Assembly: GCA_020630895.1 (NCBI GenBank)
Contig: JAHDII010000221.1
Coordinates: 1 to 5,844 of the forward strand
Direction of reading: 5' to 3'
DNA length: 5,844 bases
Origin: Saprospiraceae bacterium
GTDB taxonomy: Bacteria > Bacteroidota > Bacteroidia > Chitinophagales > Saprospiraceae
Positions 1 through 5,844 of this stretch are shown here, piece by piece (position 1 is the stretch's first letter; each line of letters starts with the position of its first letter). The position numbers and the translations under genes are program-made. The notes below the pieces were generated by a model. It was not told the origin of the DNA, did not search any database, and worked only from the letters and a program-made list of their open reading frames with translations.

Positions 1-377
1 TCAGCATTAGAATTTTGATATTCCTGAGGTAATAATGAATTAACTGTAGCATTAAAATCGATTATTTTTTCTTCTTCTAAAATAGATAATAAAGACATAG
101 TAAATACTTGGGTTAAACTACCTATTTCAAAAATAGTATGCTGATTTATCTCCACTAAAGAATCTTTACTCGCAGAGCCATATGGCACAATATAAGTTGA
201 ATCTCGATCAATCATTCCGACGATATAACCGGGTGTTTTTTTGAATGAAATTTCGGTGTCGTATTTAATAATTTTATCTGTTGCTTTTTTAAATTCTTCG
301 AGTCCTTGAGCCCAAGAAACAAGAGGAATTAAAAAAAATAAAATGGTACTTATTTTGGTTTTATAGTGTATCATCAT
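1..377 (-). CDS. Serine beta-lactamase/penicillin-binding-like exported protein, N-terminal 125 residues (3' end beyond window)
   Basis: This reading frame opens at ATG 377-375 (a second ATG follows at once) and stays open to the left edge, so it is partial at the C terminus. Residues 1-23 form a signal peptide: basic HYKTK, a hydrophobic stretch ending LVSWA, and likely cleavage before Q24. The mature part follows the class C beta-lactamase/serine hydrolase (PF00144) pattern. It has TPGYIVGMID at 48-57, a short strand with YGSAS at 66-70, then TIFEIGSLTQVFT at 81-93, where members usually read F-x-I-G-S-x-x-K-x-F-T. The next helix, SLLSILEEEKIIDFNATVNSLLP, matches the family's segment after the nucleophile. 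The nucleophile-position serine is S87, but the expected general-base lysine is Q90 (codon CAA at 110-108). Known members are D,D-peptidases, esterases or beta-lactamases in the periplasm; without the lysine, catalysis is doubtful. The later YxN and KTG-like motifs lie outside the window. Fold assignment is confident; activity is not. Confidence 0.85.
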   Translation of the reverse strand, partial: MMIHYKTKISTILFFLIPLVSWAQGLEEFKKATDKIIKYDTEISFKKTPGYIVGMIDRDSTYIVPYGSASKDSLVEINQHTIFEIGSLTQVFTMSLLSILEEEKIIDFNATVNSLLPQEYQNSNA

Positions 378-418
378 TTTGTTGTCGATTTGTTTTCTTT
401 TTTTATTCTTTATCAGCA

Positions 419-450
419 CTTTTATAGAGTCTTTTATTGTTTCAGACAAA
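419..450 (-). promoter_or_regulatory. Possible Bacteroidota-type promoter for the serine-hydrolase-like gene
   Basis: In the 86 bp between the WG-repeat gene and the serine-hydrolase-like gene, the minus strand reads TTTG (450-447), then 20 nt, then TATAAAAG (426-419). The Bacteroidota sigma-A consensus is TTTG, about 19-21 nt, then TAnnTTTG. The -33 box and spacing fit and the -7 box begins with TA, but the TTT part is poor. The predicted start of transcription would leave a leader of roughly 35 nt before the ATG at 377. In such AT-rich DNA a partial match can arise by chance, so this is only a candidate. Confidence 0.25.
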
Positions 451-463
451 GCGTGATTTATTT

Positions 464-1546
464 TCAATTAATTTTAGTTTTTGCTAGTAGTAGTTCATTA
501 ATTTCATATTCTAATTTATGCCCATTTTTTTCTGTCGTTATGTAACCTGTTTTAAAAAAATAAGGCGGTCCTGCCTTTTCCTTAGAACCATATATTTTAT
601 CGTATTCACACTTTAAAATCATCATTGGCTGATTGAATGCTAAGCTTATCAAACCATATTTTCCATTTTTAGAAACAATGATTACTTTCTGGTCTTCTTT
701 AGAAAAAAAGTAAGAGAAATAGGAGCCAGAATCATAATCAAATGATAATACTTGGGTATTATTATTATAGTTCCATAAGCCCCATTTGTCATTTTTTTTA
801 ACCCATACCAATCCTTCATACCCTTGAGCTAACATTTTGATATCATCCCAAATAGAAAGATCATTTTTCATTCCTGTTTGATAATTATATAAAAAGGCTA
901 GTTTATTTTTTATAGTAAAAAAAATCAATGGGTTACGTTCATGATAATCATCAAAAGAACCAGCGTGTAACTGAAAATTATTGATAGTAATTAATCTCCA
1001 TTTCTTATCTTTATTCACCAAGAAGCAATTGGGTTTGTGAATTATAGCCTTATATGTAATAGGAATTACAATATTTCCTAATGAATCAATAATTCCTTGA
1101 TTAGAATTTTCATAAACATCATAATATCCACTTAATTTGCCTATTTGATAATAGTCATTCCAAAGTGTGGTGCTGTGATTGTTTCTATTGACAAAACCGA
1201 CTGGATTAAAAACTTTTGATATAGAGTCATGGTCACAATTAGTATTGAAAGATTTAATTATTAATCCCATTGTATCTCTAAAAAAATATTCATTAACTTT
1301 TTTTCCGTGATAAGGAGGAACATATCCCTTGTCAAAATATTGCATTTGATGAAAAGAATACTTAGAATAATTATCGATTTCAATCATTTGCAAACCATTT
1401 CTAAAAGGATAATAGATTACATCAATATCTTTCTTTAAATTGTGTCTGGGAAATAGTTCTAACTCTTGACTAAATACATAATTAGCTGTCAAAAGTCCAA
1501 TGATTAATATATAATGTACCTTTTTCAATTTAATTTTAATTATCAC
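464..1546 (-). CDS. Secreted WG-repeat protein (function unknown)
   Basis: The product is about 360 residues. It has an N-terminal signal peptide (lysine-rich 4-9, hydrophobic YILIIGLLTANYVFS to about residue 26) and then a soluble region with degenerate WG repeats (PF14903-like). Visible units are QGIIDSLGNIVIPITYKAI (149-167), KKWRLITIN (181-189), DKWGLWNYNN (253-262) and KYGLISL with a trailing EYDKIYG (296-320). A weaker unit may lie around 205-220. WG repeats form small beta-hairpin modules, probably used for binding; no catalytic motif is visible. The frame has no ATG near its start. The longest candidate begins at GTG 1546-1544, and TTG at 1528-1526 would give a more typical M-K-K signal peptide; the next ATG (codon 54) would remove the signal. 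The upstream neighbour on the same strand ends 77 bp away, so it may be read through from the operon or have its own promoter. I see no link that defines its job. Confidence 0.8.
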   Translation of the reverse strand: MIIKIKLKKVHYILIIGLLTANYVFSQELELFPRHNLKKDIDVIYYPFRNGLQMIEIDNYSKYSFHQMQYFDKGYVPPYHGKKVNEYFFRDTMGLIIKSFNTNCDHDSISKVFNPVGFVNRNNHSTTLWNDYYQIGKLSGYYDVYENSNQGIIDSLGNIVIPITYKAIIHKPNCFLVNKDKKWRLITINNFQLHAGSFDDYHERNPLIFFTIKNKLAFLYNYQTGMKNDLSIWDDIKMLAQGYEGLVWVKKNDKWGLWNYNNNTQVLSFDYDSGSYFSYFFSKEDQKVIIVSKNGKYGLISLAFNQPMMILKCEYDKIYGSKEKAGPPYFFKTGYITTEKNGHKLEYEINELLLAKTKIN

Positions 1547-1623
1547 TAAGATTGAAATAAAAATTAAAGATTTATTAAAGAAATAACGTAAAAAATAAAA
1601 AAATAGTTGAAATGTTCTATATT
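1547..1623. other. AT-rich spacer without recognisable signal
   Basis: This 77 bp gap lies between the Omp85 gene's stop and the GTG start of the WG-repeat gene. It is nearly all A and T with several homopolymer runs. I found no stem-loop strong enough to call a terminator and no TTTG/TAnnTTTG pair on the minus strand. The WG-repeat frame stays open upstream through most of it but contains no ATG, GTG or TTG in frame, so the gene does not start further upstream by a usual codon. Confidence 0.5.
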
Positions 1624-2844
1624 TTAAAATGCTTCACTAATATATACATAAACTCCTAAATGTCTTTTTCGGAAATCAGAATTAGGATCTAAACCTAATC
1701 CAATATCAATTCTAGCATTTACTTTTTGGGCTTGGCTCAATACCATTCGCCCCCCTACTCCAACTGTAAATCTCATATCTCTTAAAGAAAAATCATCCCA
1801 ATTTTCATATACTCTTGAACCGCTTGTAAAAACAACAATTCCTAATCGTCTCCAAAATTGCCAAATCGTAGCTTCTGGATCATGCCAAAGCGGTAAACGA
1901 TATTCTGCTTCAAAAGCCATTAAATGATTATCAATATATGTTCCATCATAATAACCTCTTGCAAAATCTTTTCCTCCTACTCTCGCTAAATCAAATTTAG
2001 GCACATAACTTCCTTTTATGGGGTATCGCTGTTCAGAACGAAATCGAATAGCAAAAACTTGATCTTTATAAGTATTAAAATATTTTCTTGCATCTAAAGA
2101 AATAGAAGTATAATTAAAATCACTTCCTAACCATGATCTATAATACCAATTTCTAAACTGAATATATTCACCATTGAGTGGATTATTAGAATTTTTTCTA
2201 GTATCATAAGTAAAAGCTAAAGCAATTCCACTTCTAGAATTAATTAAATGATTAGGATTAAATTCATCTCTAATTAAATCTTGCTGAATAAAAGCTACAC
2301 TATCTTTTACATATTCATAATCCCATAATTTTTCATACCAATAATGAAGTCCTCCATAAATGCCTTTTTTTATTTTTTTTAATAATATAATTTCTCCTCC
2401 TGCCGATTGATATTTAAAATCTAAATAATTTAAAGAATCCAATGTTTCTTTTTCAAAATCGTATTGATGAATAATTGCTTGAGCATCATTTCCTAATCCA
2501 TAATCCCTATCTACAAATTTTGAATATTTAGCTTTTATCCAAGCATAATAGTTTTCATTTTTAGAAAATAATTCTAGCCCTAAACCAAAATACATTTGCT
2601 TTTTTGTAGTATAAATTCCTCCAAATTGAATTTTAGACATTCGCGAAGTTGAATCTTTTGCAAAGTCAAAATAATATTCATTAAATGCTCCAAAAGTAAA
2701 ACCTGTTTCAGGAGTATATGCTGTTGCAGGAATAAAAACAAAATTGCCTTTTCTTTTTTTAGGAATAGAATCACTTGTGATATTTCCCAATAGAATCAAG
2801 GGACATAAAATATAAATAATAATTAAAATAATTTGCTGTTTCAT
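1624..2844 (-). CDS. Short Omp85 (BamA/TamA-like) outer-membrane beta-barrel protein without POTRA domains
   Basis: The product is 406 residues, starting MKQQ with a hydrophobic signal peptide to about residue 21-24, so it is exported by Sec. The rest looks like a beta-barrel: alternating aromatic/polar strands from FVFIPATAYTPETGF (35-49) to the C-terminal strand GVYVYISEAF, which ends in the terminal phenylalanine typical of BAM substrates. The C-terminal half carries Omp85 marks: YDTRKNSNNPLNGEYIQF (213-230), like the D-x-R-x-x-P-x-x-G motif, and GGKDFARGYYDG (290-301), matching the loop-6 (V/I)RG(F/Y) motif as ARGY. BamA is about 800 residues because of five POTRA domains; here there is no room for one between signal and barrel. 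Omp85 relatives insert or move proteins or lipids at the outer membrane, and POTRA-less forms have been reported in Bacteroidota with unsettled roles. The ATG follows the transferase stop after 1 nt (TAA-A-ATG), so translation is probably coupled. A C14 in the signal is not a convincing lipobox. Confidence 0.88.
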   Translation of the reverse strand: MKQQIILIIIYILCPLILLGNITSDSIPKKRKGNFVFIPATAYTPETGFTFGAFNEYYFDFAKDSTSRMSKIQFGGIYTTKKQMYFGLGLELFSKNENYYAWIKAKYSKFVDRDYGLGNDAQAIIHQYDFEKETLDSLNYLDFKYQSAGGEIILLKKIKKGIYGGLHYWYEKLWDYEYVKDSVAFIQQDLIRDEFNPNHLINSRSGIALAFTYDTRKNSNNPLNGEYIQFRNWYYRSWLGSDFNYTSISLDARKYFNTYKDQVFAIRFRSEQRYPIKGSYVPKFDLARVGGKDFARGYYDGTYIDNHLMAFEAEYRLPLWHDPEATIWQFWRRLGIVVFTSGSRVYENWDDFSLRDMRFTVGVGGRMVLSQAQKVNARIDIGLGLDPNSDFRKRHLGVYVYISEAF

Positions 2845-2845
2845 T

Positions 2846-4267
2846 TTATTTCCCTTTTCCTTGAATTAAAACTAAAATGGTATAAATTAATATTTTAAAA
2901 TCCAAGGCTAATGACATATTTTCGATATAAAGAATATCAAATTTTAGTCGTTGAATCATTTGTTCTACATTAGAAGCATAACCATATTTTACTTGTCCCC
3001 ATGAAGTAATTCCAGGGCGAACTTTAAGCAATTTATAATAATGTGGCGCTTGTTGAACAATTTGATTAATAAAATATTCTCTTTCCGGACGAGGCCCAAC
3101 AATTGACATATCTCCTTTAATAACATTCCATAATTGAGGCAATTCATCTAAACGCCATTTTCGCATTACAGCTCCCCATTTTGTACATCGAGGATCATGG
3201 TCACTCGATAATTGTGGACCACTTTTTTCTGCATCAATATACATGGATCTAAATTTATAAATAGAAAAAGGATTTCCATTTAATCCTATTCTTTTTTGCT
3301 GAAATAAAATAGGTCCTTCTGATGAAAAATAAACTCTTATCGCAATATAAATCAATAAAGGAGATAATAAAATTAATAATATACTACAAACAGAAATATC
3401 AAAAATTCGTTTAATAATTTTTTGCCATTTTGGCATTAATTCTCTTTGTATTTCTATTAAAACAGCTCCATATACATGATTCATTTTAACAGAACCCAGA
3501 AGAATATCATACATATCTGGAATAATTTTTACCAAGATTTTATCTCCAACACTTCCTAGGTGATTCAATATATTTTTTAATACATCATGCTCAGAAGTTT
3601 CTATAGCAATGATGACTTCTTCAATTTCTTTTTCGATAACAATTTGAGAAATATTTTCAATTTGTCCTAAGCAATTTAAATAAGTAGATAATCCATTTTT
3701 ATTTCCTTTTTTGGCTTCTATAAATCCTACAAAATGATAGCCCATTTTTCTAGGAGATTCTGTAATTTCTTGGTATAAATTTACTGCTTTTTTATTGCTG
3801 CCAATAATAATAGTATTATAAGATATTTTTCCTGCTTTCAATCTTTTGGAAGCCAAGCTTAAAATAAACATTCTTACAAAAGCAGTTAGAATAAAATGTA
3901 AAGAAAATAAAACAATAAAAGAAGTATAATATGTTTTATAATTATAAACAATATCATCTAATACCAAAGCAAAAAATAAAAATACAACACCAAAAAAACT
4001 CAATAGCAATGTTCTTGCTAGTGTGGACATTCTAGACAAACGGTAGATGTCGTTGTATTTATCAAAAATAGAATAAAACAAAAACCAACAAAGAGGAACA
4101 ATAATTAATCCTGTAATTAAATTATTATCTTCAAAAAGTGTAGTATCAATTTGTATTTTTTCTATCCACACTTTTCGATATAAAAAGAAAAGAAACCAAG
4201 CTATCATTGCTGTAAAAAAATCAGCAATAATATAAAATAAAGTATGTCTTCTTCTCTTTTTAAACAT
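2846..4267 (-). CDS. Polyprenyl-phosphate sugar-1-phosphate transferase (WbaP/WcaJ-like; exopolysaccharide or surface-glycan initiation)
   Basis: This 473-residue inner-membrane enzyme should transfer a sugar-1-phosphate from a nucleotide sugar to undecaprenyl phosphate, the first step of a lipid-linked glycan. After a basic start (FKKRRRH) come about four membrane segments (near 10-30, 49-68, 83-104, 113-135). A cytoplasmic Rossmann-like domain (PF13727 type) follows, from NTIIIGSNKKAVNLYQEI (151-168) to about 270. The C-terminal catalytic domain (PF02397) has a hydrophobic re-entrant helix (288-312), FQQKRIG (322-328), YKFRSM (337-342), RLDELPQLWNVIKGDMSIVG (372-391) with the Asp-Glu dyad D374-E375, GPRPER (391-396) and RPGITSWGQV (417-426). 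All signature residues are present, so activity is expected. The first loop of the Rossmann-like domain, GSNKKA, lacks the usual glycine pattern, so cofactor binding there is doubtful. The length matches the long family members (about 460-480). Sugar specificity (hexose, GalNAc/GlcNAc or modified sugar) cannot be read from sequence. It starts 6 nt after the oxidoreductase stop and ends 1 nt before the Omp85 gene. Confidence 0.95.
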   Translation of the reverse strand: MFKKRRRHTLFYIIADFFTAMIAWFLFFLYRKVWIEKIQIDTTLFEDNNLITGLIIVPLCWFLFYSIFDKYNDIYRLSRMSTLARTLLLSFFGVVFLFFALVLDDIVYNYKTYYTSFIVLFSLHFILTAFVRMFILSLASKRLKAGKISYNTIIIGSNKKAVNLYQEITESPRKMGYHFVGFIEAKKGNKNGLSTYLNCLGQIENISQIVIEKEIEEVIIAIETSEHDVLKNILNHLGSVGDKILVKIIPDMYDILLGSVKMNHVYGAVLIEIQRELMPKWQKIIKRIFDISVCSILLILLSPLLIYIAIRVYFSSEGPILFQQKRIGLNGNPFSIYKFRSMYIDAEKSGPQLSSDHDPRCTKWGAVMRKWRLDELPQLWNVIKGDMSIVGPRPEREYFINQIVQQAPHYYKLLKVRPGITSWGQVKYGYASNVEQMIQRLKFDILYIENMSLALDFKILIYTILVLIQGKGK

Positions 4268-4273
4268 GAATCG

Positions 4274-5254
4274 TTATGACTTAATATTCAAATGATTATT
4301 TTTTATAATTTTTGATATTCGTAAAGCTACCTTAAGTGCTTCATAAGCATCTTGTAAAGGTACAGCAGCTTCTGTATCTTTCAAAATACAATATAAGAAC
4401 GATTCTAATTCTTCTTTGATCGCATTTGTAGAAATAATTTCTGGAAATTGTCCTTGAATATACTTTTTCCCTTCTGTGGTATCCCATTCAGATAAAAAAC
4501 CATCTTCAGGTTTTACATTCAATAAGCGAATCATTTGAACATTCTTTTCCAAAAAATCTAAACTGATATAAGCATCTTTTTGAAACATTCTCATTTTTCG
4601 CATTTGTTTCATTGAAATTCTACTTGCTGTGAGATTGACTACACATCCATTTTTAAATTCAATCCTAACATTAGCAATATCTGGAGCTGGACTTACTACG
4701 GCTACCCCTGTTGCAGCTATAGAATTAATTTCAGATTTTACAACTTGCAACATAATATCAATATCATGAATCATCAGATCCAAAATAACAGAAACATCTG
4801 TGCCTCGTGGATTAAACGCTGCTAAACGATGTACTTCTATAAACATTGGATCAATATTATCAATATCTATGGCTTGAAAAGCAGGGTTAAAACGTTCTAC
4901 ATGTCCTACTTGGATTTTAACCGAATACTCTTTTTGTAAATTTAATAATTGTTGAGCTTGTTCTAATGTTTGTGTTACTGGTTTTTCAATAAAAATATGT
5001 TTCCCTTTTTTGATGGCTTTTTCTGCTACTTCAAAATGATGAATTGTAGGAGTTACAATATCAATAACATCACATATATCTATCAATTCTTCTAGAGAAT
5101 TTAAAGCCTTCCAACCTAATTCTTTTTCTACTTCTATGCAATGTTCTTTATTAATATCATAAAAACCAATTGCTTCGTATTGAGGTATTAAATCAATACA
5201 TTTCATGTGAATTTTACCTAAATGTCCTGCACCTACAACACCTATTTTGAGCAT
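4274..5254 (-). CDS. Gfo/Idh/MocA-family NAD(P)-dependent oxidoreductase, probably acting on a nucleotide sugar
   Basis: The product is 326 residues, within the family's usual size, cytosolic with no signal peptide. The N-terminal Rossmann fold opens at once with KIGVVGAGHLGKIH (3-16, G8-A-G-H-L-G), which fixes the start at ATG 5254-5252. It continues through VIDIVTPTIHH (63-73) to the EKP motif (E90-K91-P92), whose lysine is the family's catalytic residue. The C-terminal alpha/beta domain carries GHVERFNPAF (117-126), HRLAAFNPRG (142-151) and DLMIHDID (159-166), where D159 and H163 fit the D-x-x-x-H active-site pair. Relatives include sugar and nucleotide-sugar dehydrogenases such as the WlbA and GnnA types, which oxidise the C3 hydroxyl of UDP-sugars. 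The HVERFNP signature and the transferase next door make a nucleotide-sugar substrate plausible, but this is inference. No aminotransferase or acyltransferase partner lies in the window. It is the first gene of the minus-strand operon, 6 nt ahead of the transferase. Confidence 0.92.
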   Translation of the reverse strand: MLKIGVVGAGHLGKIHMKCIDLIPQYEAIGFYDINKEHCIEVEKELGWKALNSLEELIDICDVIDIVTPTIHHFEVAEKAIKKGKHIFIEKPVTQTLEQAQQLLNLQKEYSVKIQVGHVERFNPAFQAIDIDNIDPMFIEVHRLAAFNPRGTDVSVILDLMIHDIDIMLQVVKSEINSIAATGVAVVSPAPDIANVRIEFKNGCVVNLTASRISMKQMRKMRMFQKDAYISLDFLEKNVQMIRLLNVKPEDGFLSEWDTTEGKKYIQGQFPEIISTNAIKEELESFLYCILKDTEAAVPLQDAYEALKVALRISKIIKNNHLNIKS

Positions 5255-5379
5255 TTTCTTTGAATTGAGAGTCCCAAGTTATAAAAATGAATTTGAAATC
5301 AATGAAAATCATATTTTTATTTAACTTTAAGAGCTTAATTTATTTTTAGAGAATAAAAAAACAGTAAAGAAATTTTTAA
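5255..5379. promoter_or_regulatory. Divergent intergenic region with presumed promoters for the operon and the membrane-protein gene
   Basis: These 125 bp separate two divergently transcribed genes, so promoters for both directions must lie in or near them. On the minus strand, ATTG (5303-5300), 18 nt and TAACTTGG (5281-5274) loosely resemble TTTG-N19-21-TAnnTTTG and would give a short leader to the oxidoreductase ATG; the spacing is one short. On the plus strand, TAACTTTA (5322-5329) fits TAnnTTTG apart from its last base, but no TTTG sits at the right distance; TTTG at 5292-5295 is 26 nt upstream. Neither is secure. No operator-like palindrome or riboswitch-like structure was recognised. 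Leaders before both ATGs are A/T-rich (AAAGAAA and TTTTTAA) without a Shine-Dalgarno core. Confidence 0.45.
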
Positions 5380-5844
5380 ATGAGTAAAATAAATTATCAT
5401 AATGAAGTTTTGGATAATGAATGGGAAACAGAAGAAGAAATCCAAAAAATACAATGGAAAGGTGTGATTATTATTGGAATATTATTTTCAATTCTAGCTA
5501 GATTTCTTCTAAACCAAGAGTTAAAATTATTAATTCCTGATCTTTCAAATACCAACGAATTTTTGTTCAAGCTAGTTTTCTACCTCATTATACTATCCAT
5601 TAGTATTTATTATTTAAATAAAATATATCACAAAGGATTTAGAAAAGGAAATATTATTGGTTCACTAGCTTATTCTACCCTATTTTTATTCATTTATTTT
5701 TTGGAAAGAATATATTACGTATCTAGTCTAATTAAAGGAACTATGCTTCCCGATTCTTATACTTCGACTCTTGTAAAAGCTATGCTTCAATTAGGAGGTA
5801 TATTTTTAATTTCGAATATTCTCGCAAGTATTATTTTTTCTTTT
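5380..5844 (+). CDS. Multi-spanning membrane protein of unknown function, N-terminal 155 residues (3' end beyond window)
   Basis: The frame starts at ATG 5380-5382, with an in-frame TAA directly before it, so this is the earliest possible ATG. It is open to the right edge. The first 27 residues are hydrophilic and acidic (NEWETEEEIQ at 13-22), not a signal peptide. About four hydrophobic segments follow: VIIIGILFSILARFLL (29-44), LFKLVFYLIILSISIYYL (62-79), IGSLAYSTLFLFIYFLERIYYV (93-114) and LGGIFLISNILASIIFSF (138-155, to the edge). A basic loop, NKIYHKGFRKGN (80-91), sits between the second and third. I do not recognise a family. The visible part could be a small integral membrane protein or the membrane anchor of a larger protein whose functional domain lies beyond the window. 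It is the only plus-strand gene and is divergent from the glycan operon, so shared function is not implied. Confidence 0.75.
   Translation, partial: MSKINYHNEVLDNEWETEEEIQKIQWKGVIIIGILFSILARFLLNQELKLLIPDLSNTNEFLFKLVFYLIILSISIYYLNKIYHKGFRKGNIIGSLAYSTLFLFIYFLERIYYVSSLIKGTMLPDSYTSTLVKAMLQLGGIFLISNILASIIFSF

Noticed and set aside
1..377. Treating the serine-hydrolase-like gene as a truncated pseudogene
   Set aside because: The frame is open to the window edge with a good signal peptide and fold motifs; the missing part is explained by the edge, and only the lysine change suggests loss of activity.
464..1546. WG-repeat protein as an immunity or toxin component
   Set aside because: WG repeats occur in many contexts, and no toxin domain or polymorphic toxin gene is adjacent.
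1547..1623. T-rich and A-rich runs as an intrinsic terminator after the Omp85 gene
   Set aside because: No GC-containing stem precedes the runs; homopolymers are common throughout this AT-rich sequence.
2580..2774. A 64-codon open frame on the minus strand inside the Omp85 gene
   Set aside because: It overlaps the start of a well-supported gene in another frame, and its leucine/isoleucine-rich translation is what AT-rich coding DNA gives out of frame.
2788..2810. Lipoprotein signal around C14 of the Omp85 protein
   Set aside because: The context ILCPLI does not fit the L-[AS]-[GA]-C lipobox and lies inside the hydrophobic core; an ordinary signal peptide and barrel C terminus explain the protein better.
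1624..5254. A novel defence or secretion system built on the Omp85, transferase and oxidoreductase genes
   Set aside because: All three have recognisable envelope or glycan families with intact motifs; there is no nuclease, toxin, NTPase or secretion component beside them.

Overview
The window is strongly AT-rich and compact. It holds six protein-coding regions, two of them cut by the window edges. The likely source is a member of the Bacteroidota, probably flavobacterial. Supporting signs are the very high A+T content, A-rich leaders with little or no Shine-Dalgarno sequence, and the mix of families: a POTRA-less Omp85 barrel, a WG-repeat secreted protein, a WbaP/WcaJ-type sugar transferase and a serine-hydrolase-like exported protein. 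This placement is inference from composition and families, not a database match.

Layout. Five genes lie on the minus strand, so they are transcribed from high to low coordinates. First come three tightly packed genes: a Gfo/Idh/MocA oxidoreductase (5254-4274), a polyprenyl-phosphate sugar-1-phosphate transferase (4267-2846) and a short Omp85-type outer-membrane barrel (2844-1624). The gaps are 6 nt and 1 nt, so they are almost certainly one operon. After 77 bp of AT-rich spacer comes a secreted WG-repeat protein (1546-464) that apparently starts at GTG or TTG. After another 86 bp comes the N-terminal part of a serine beta-lactamase-like exported protein (377-1, continuing off the left edge). 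On the other strand, divergent from the operon across 125 bp, a multi-spanning membrane protein of unknown function starts at 5380 and runs off the right edge. No tRNA, rRNA, CRISPR, insertion sequence or convincing terminator hairpin was seen.

How the genes may work together. The sugar transferase is the kind of enzyme that starts glycan assembly on undecaprenyl phosphate at the inner membrane. The oxidoreductase is of a type that often modifies a nucleotide sugar. The Omp85 barrel sits in the outer membrane. Their translational packing suggests a shared envelope or surface-glycan role, but no glycosyltransferase, flippase or polymerase lies in the window, so the product is unknown. The two downstream genes encode exported proteins and may be independent units.

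The most notable observation is that the serine-hydrolase-like protein has S-L-T-Q where the family's catalytic S-x-x-K is expected. It may therefore be a pseudoenzyme, or the base may be an error. I did not find a clear previously undescribed multi-gene system here. The candidates worth a second look are this lost lysine and the coupling of a POTRA-less Omp85 to a glycan-initiating transferase.
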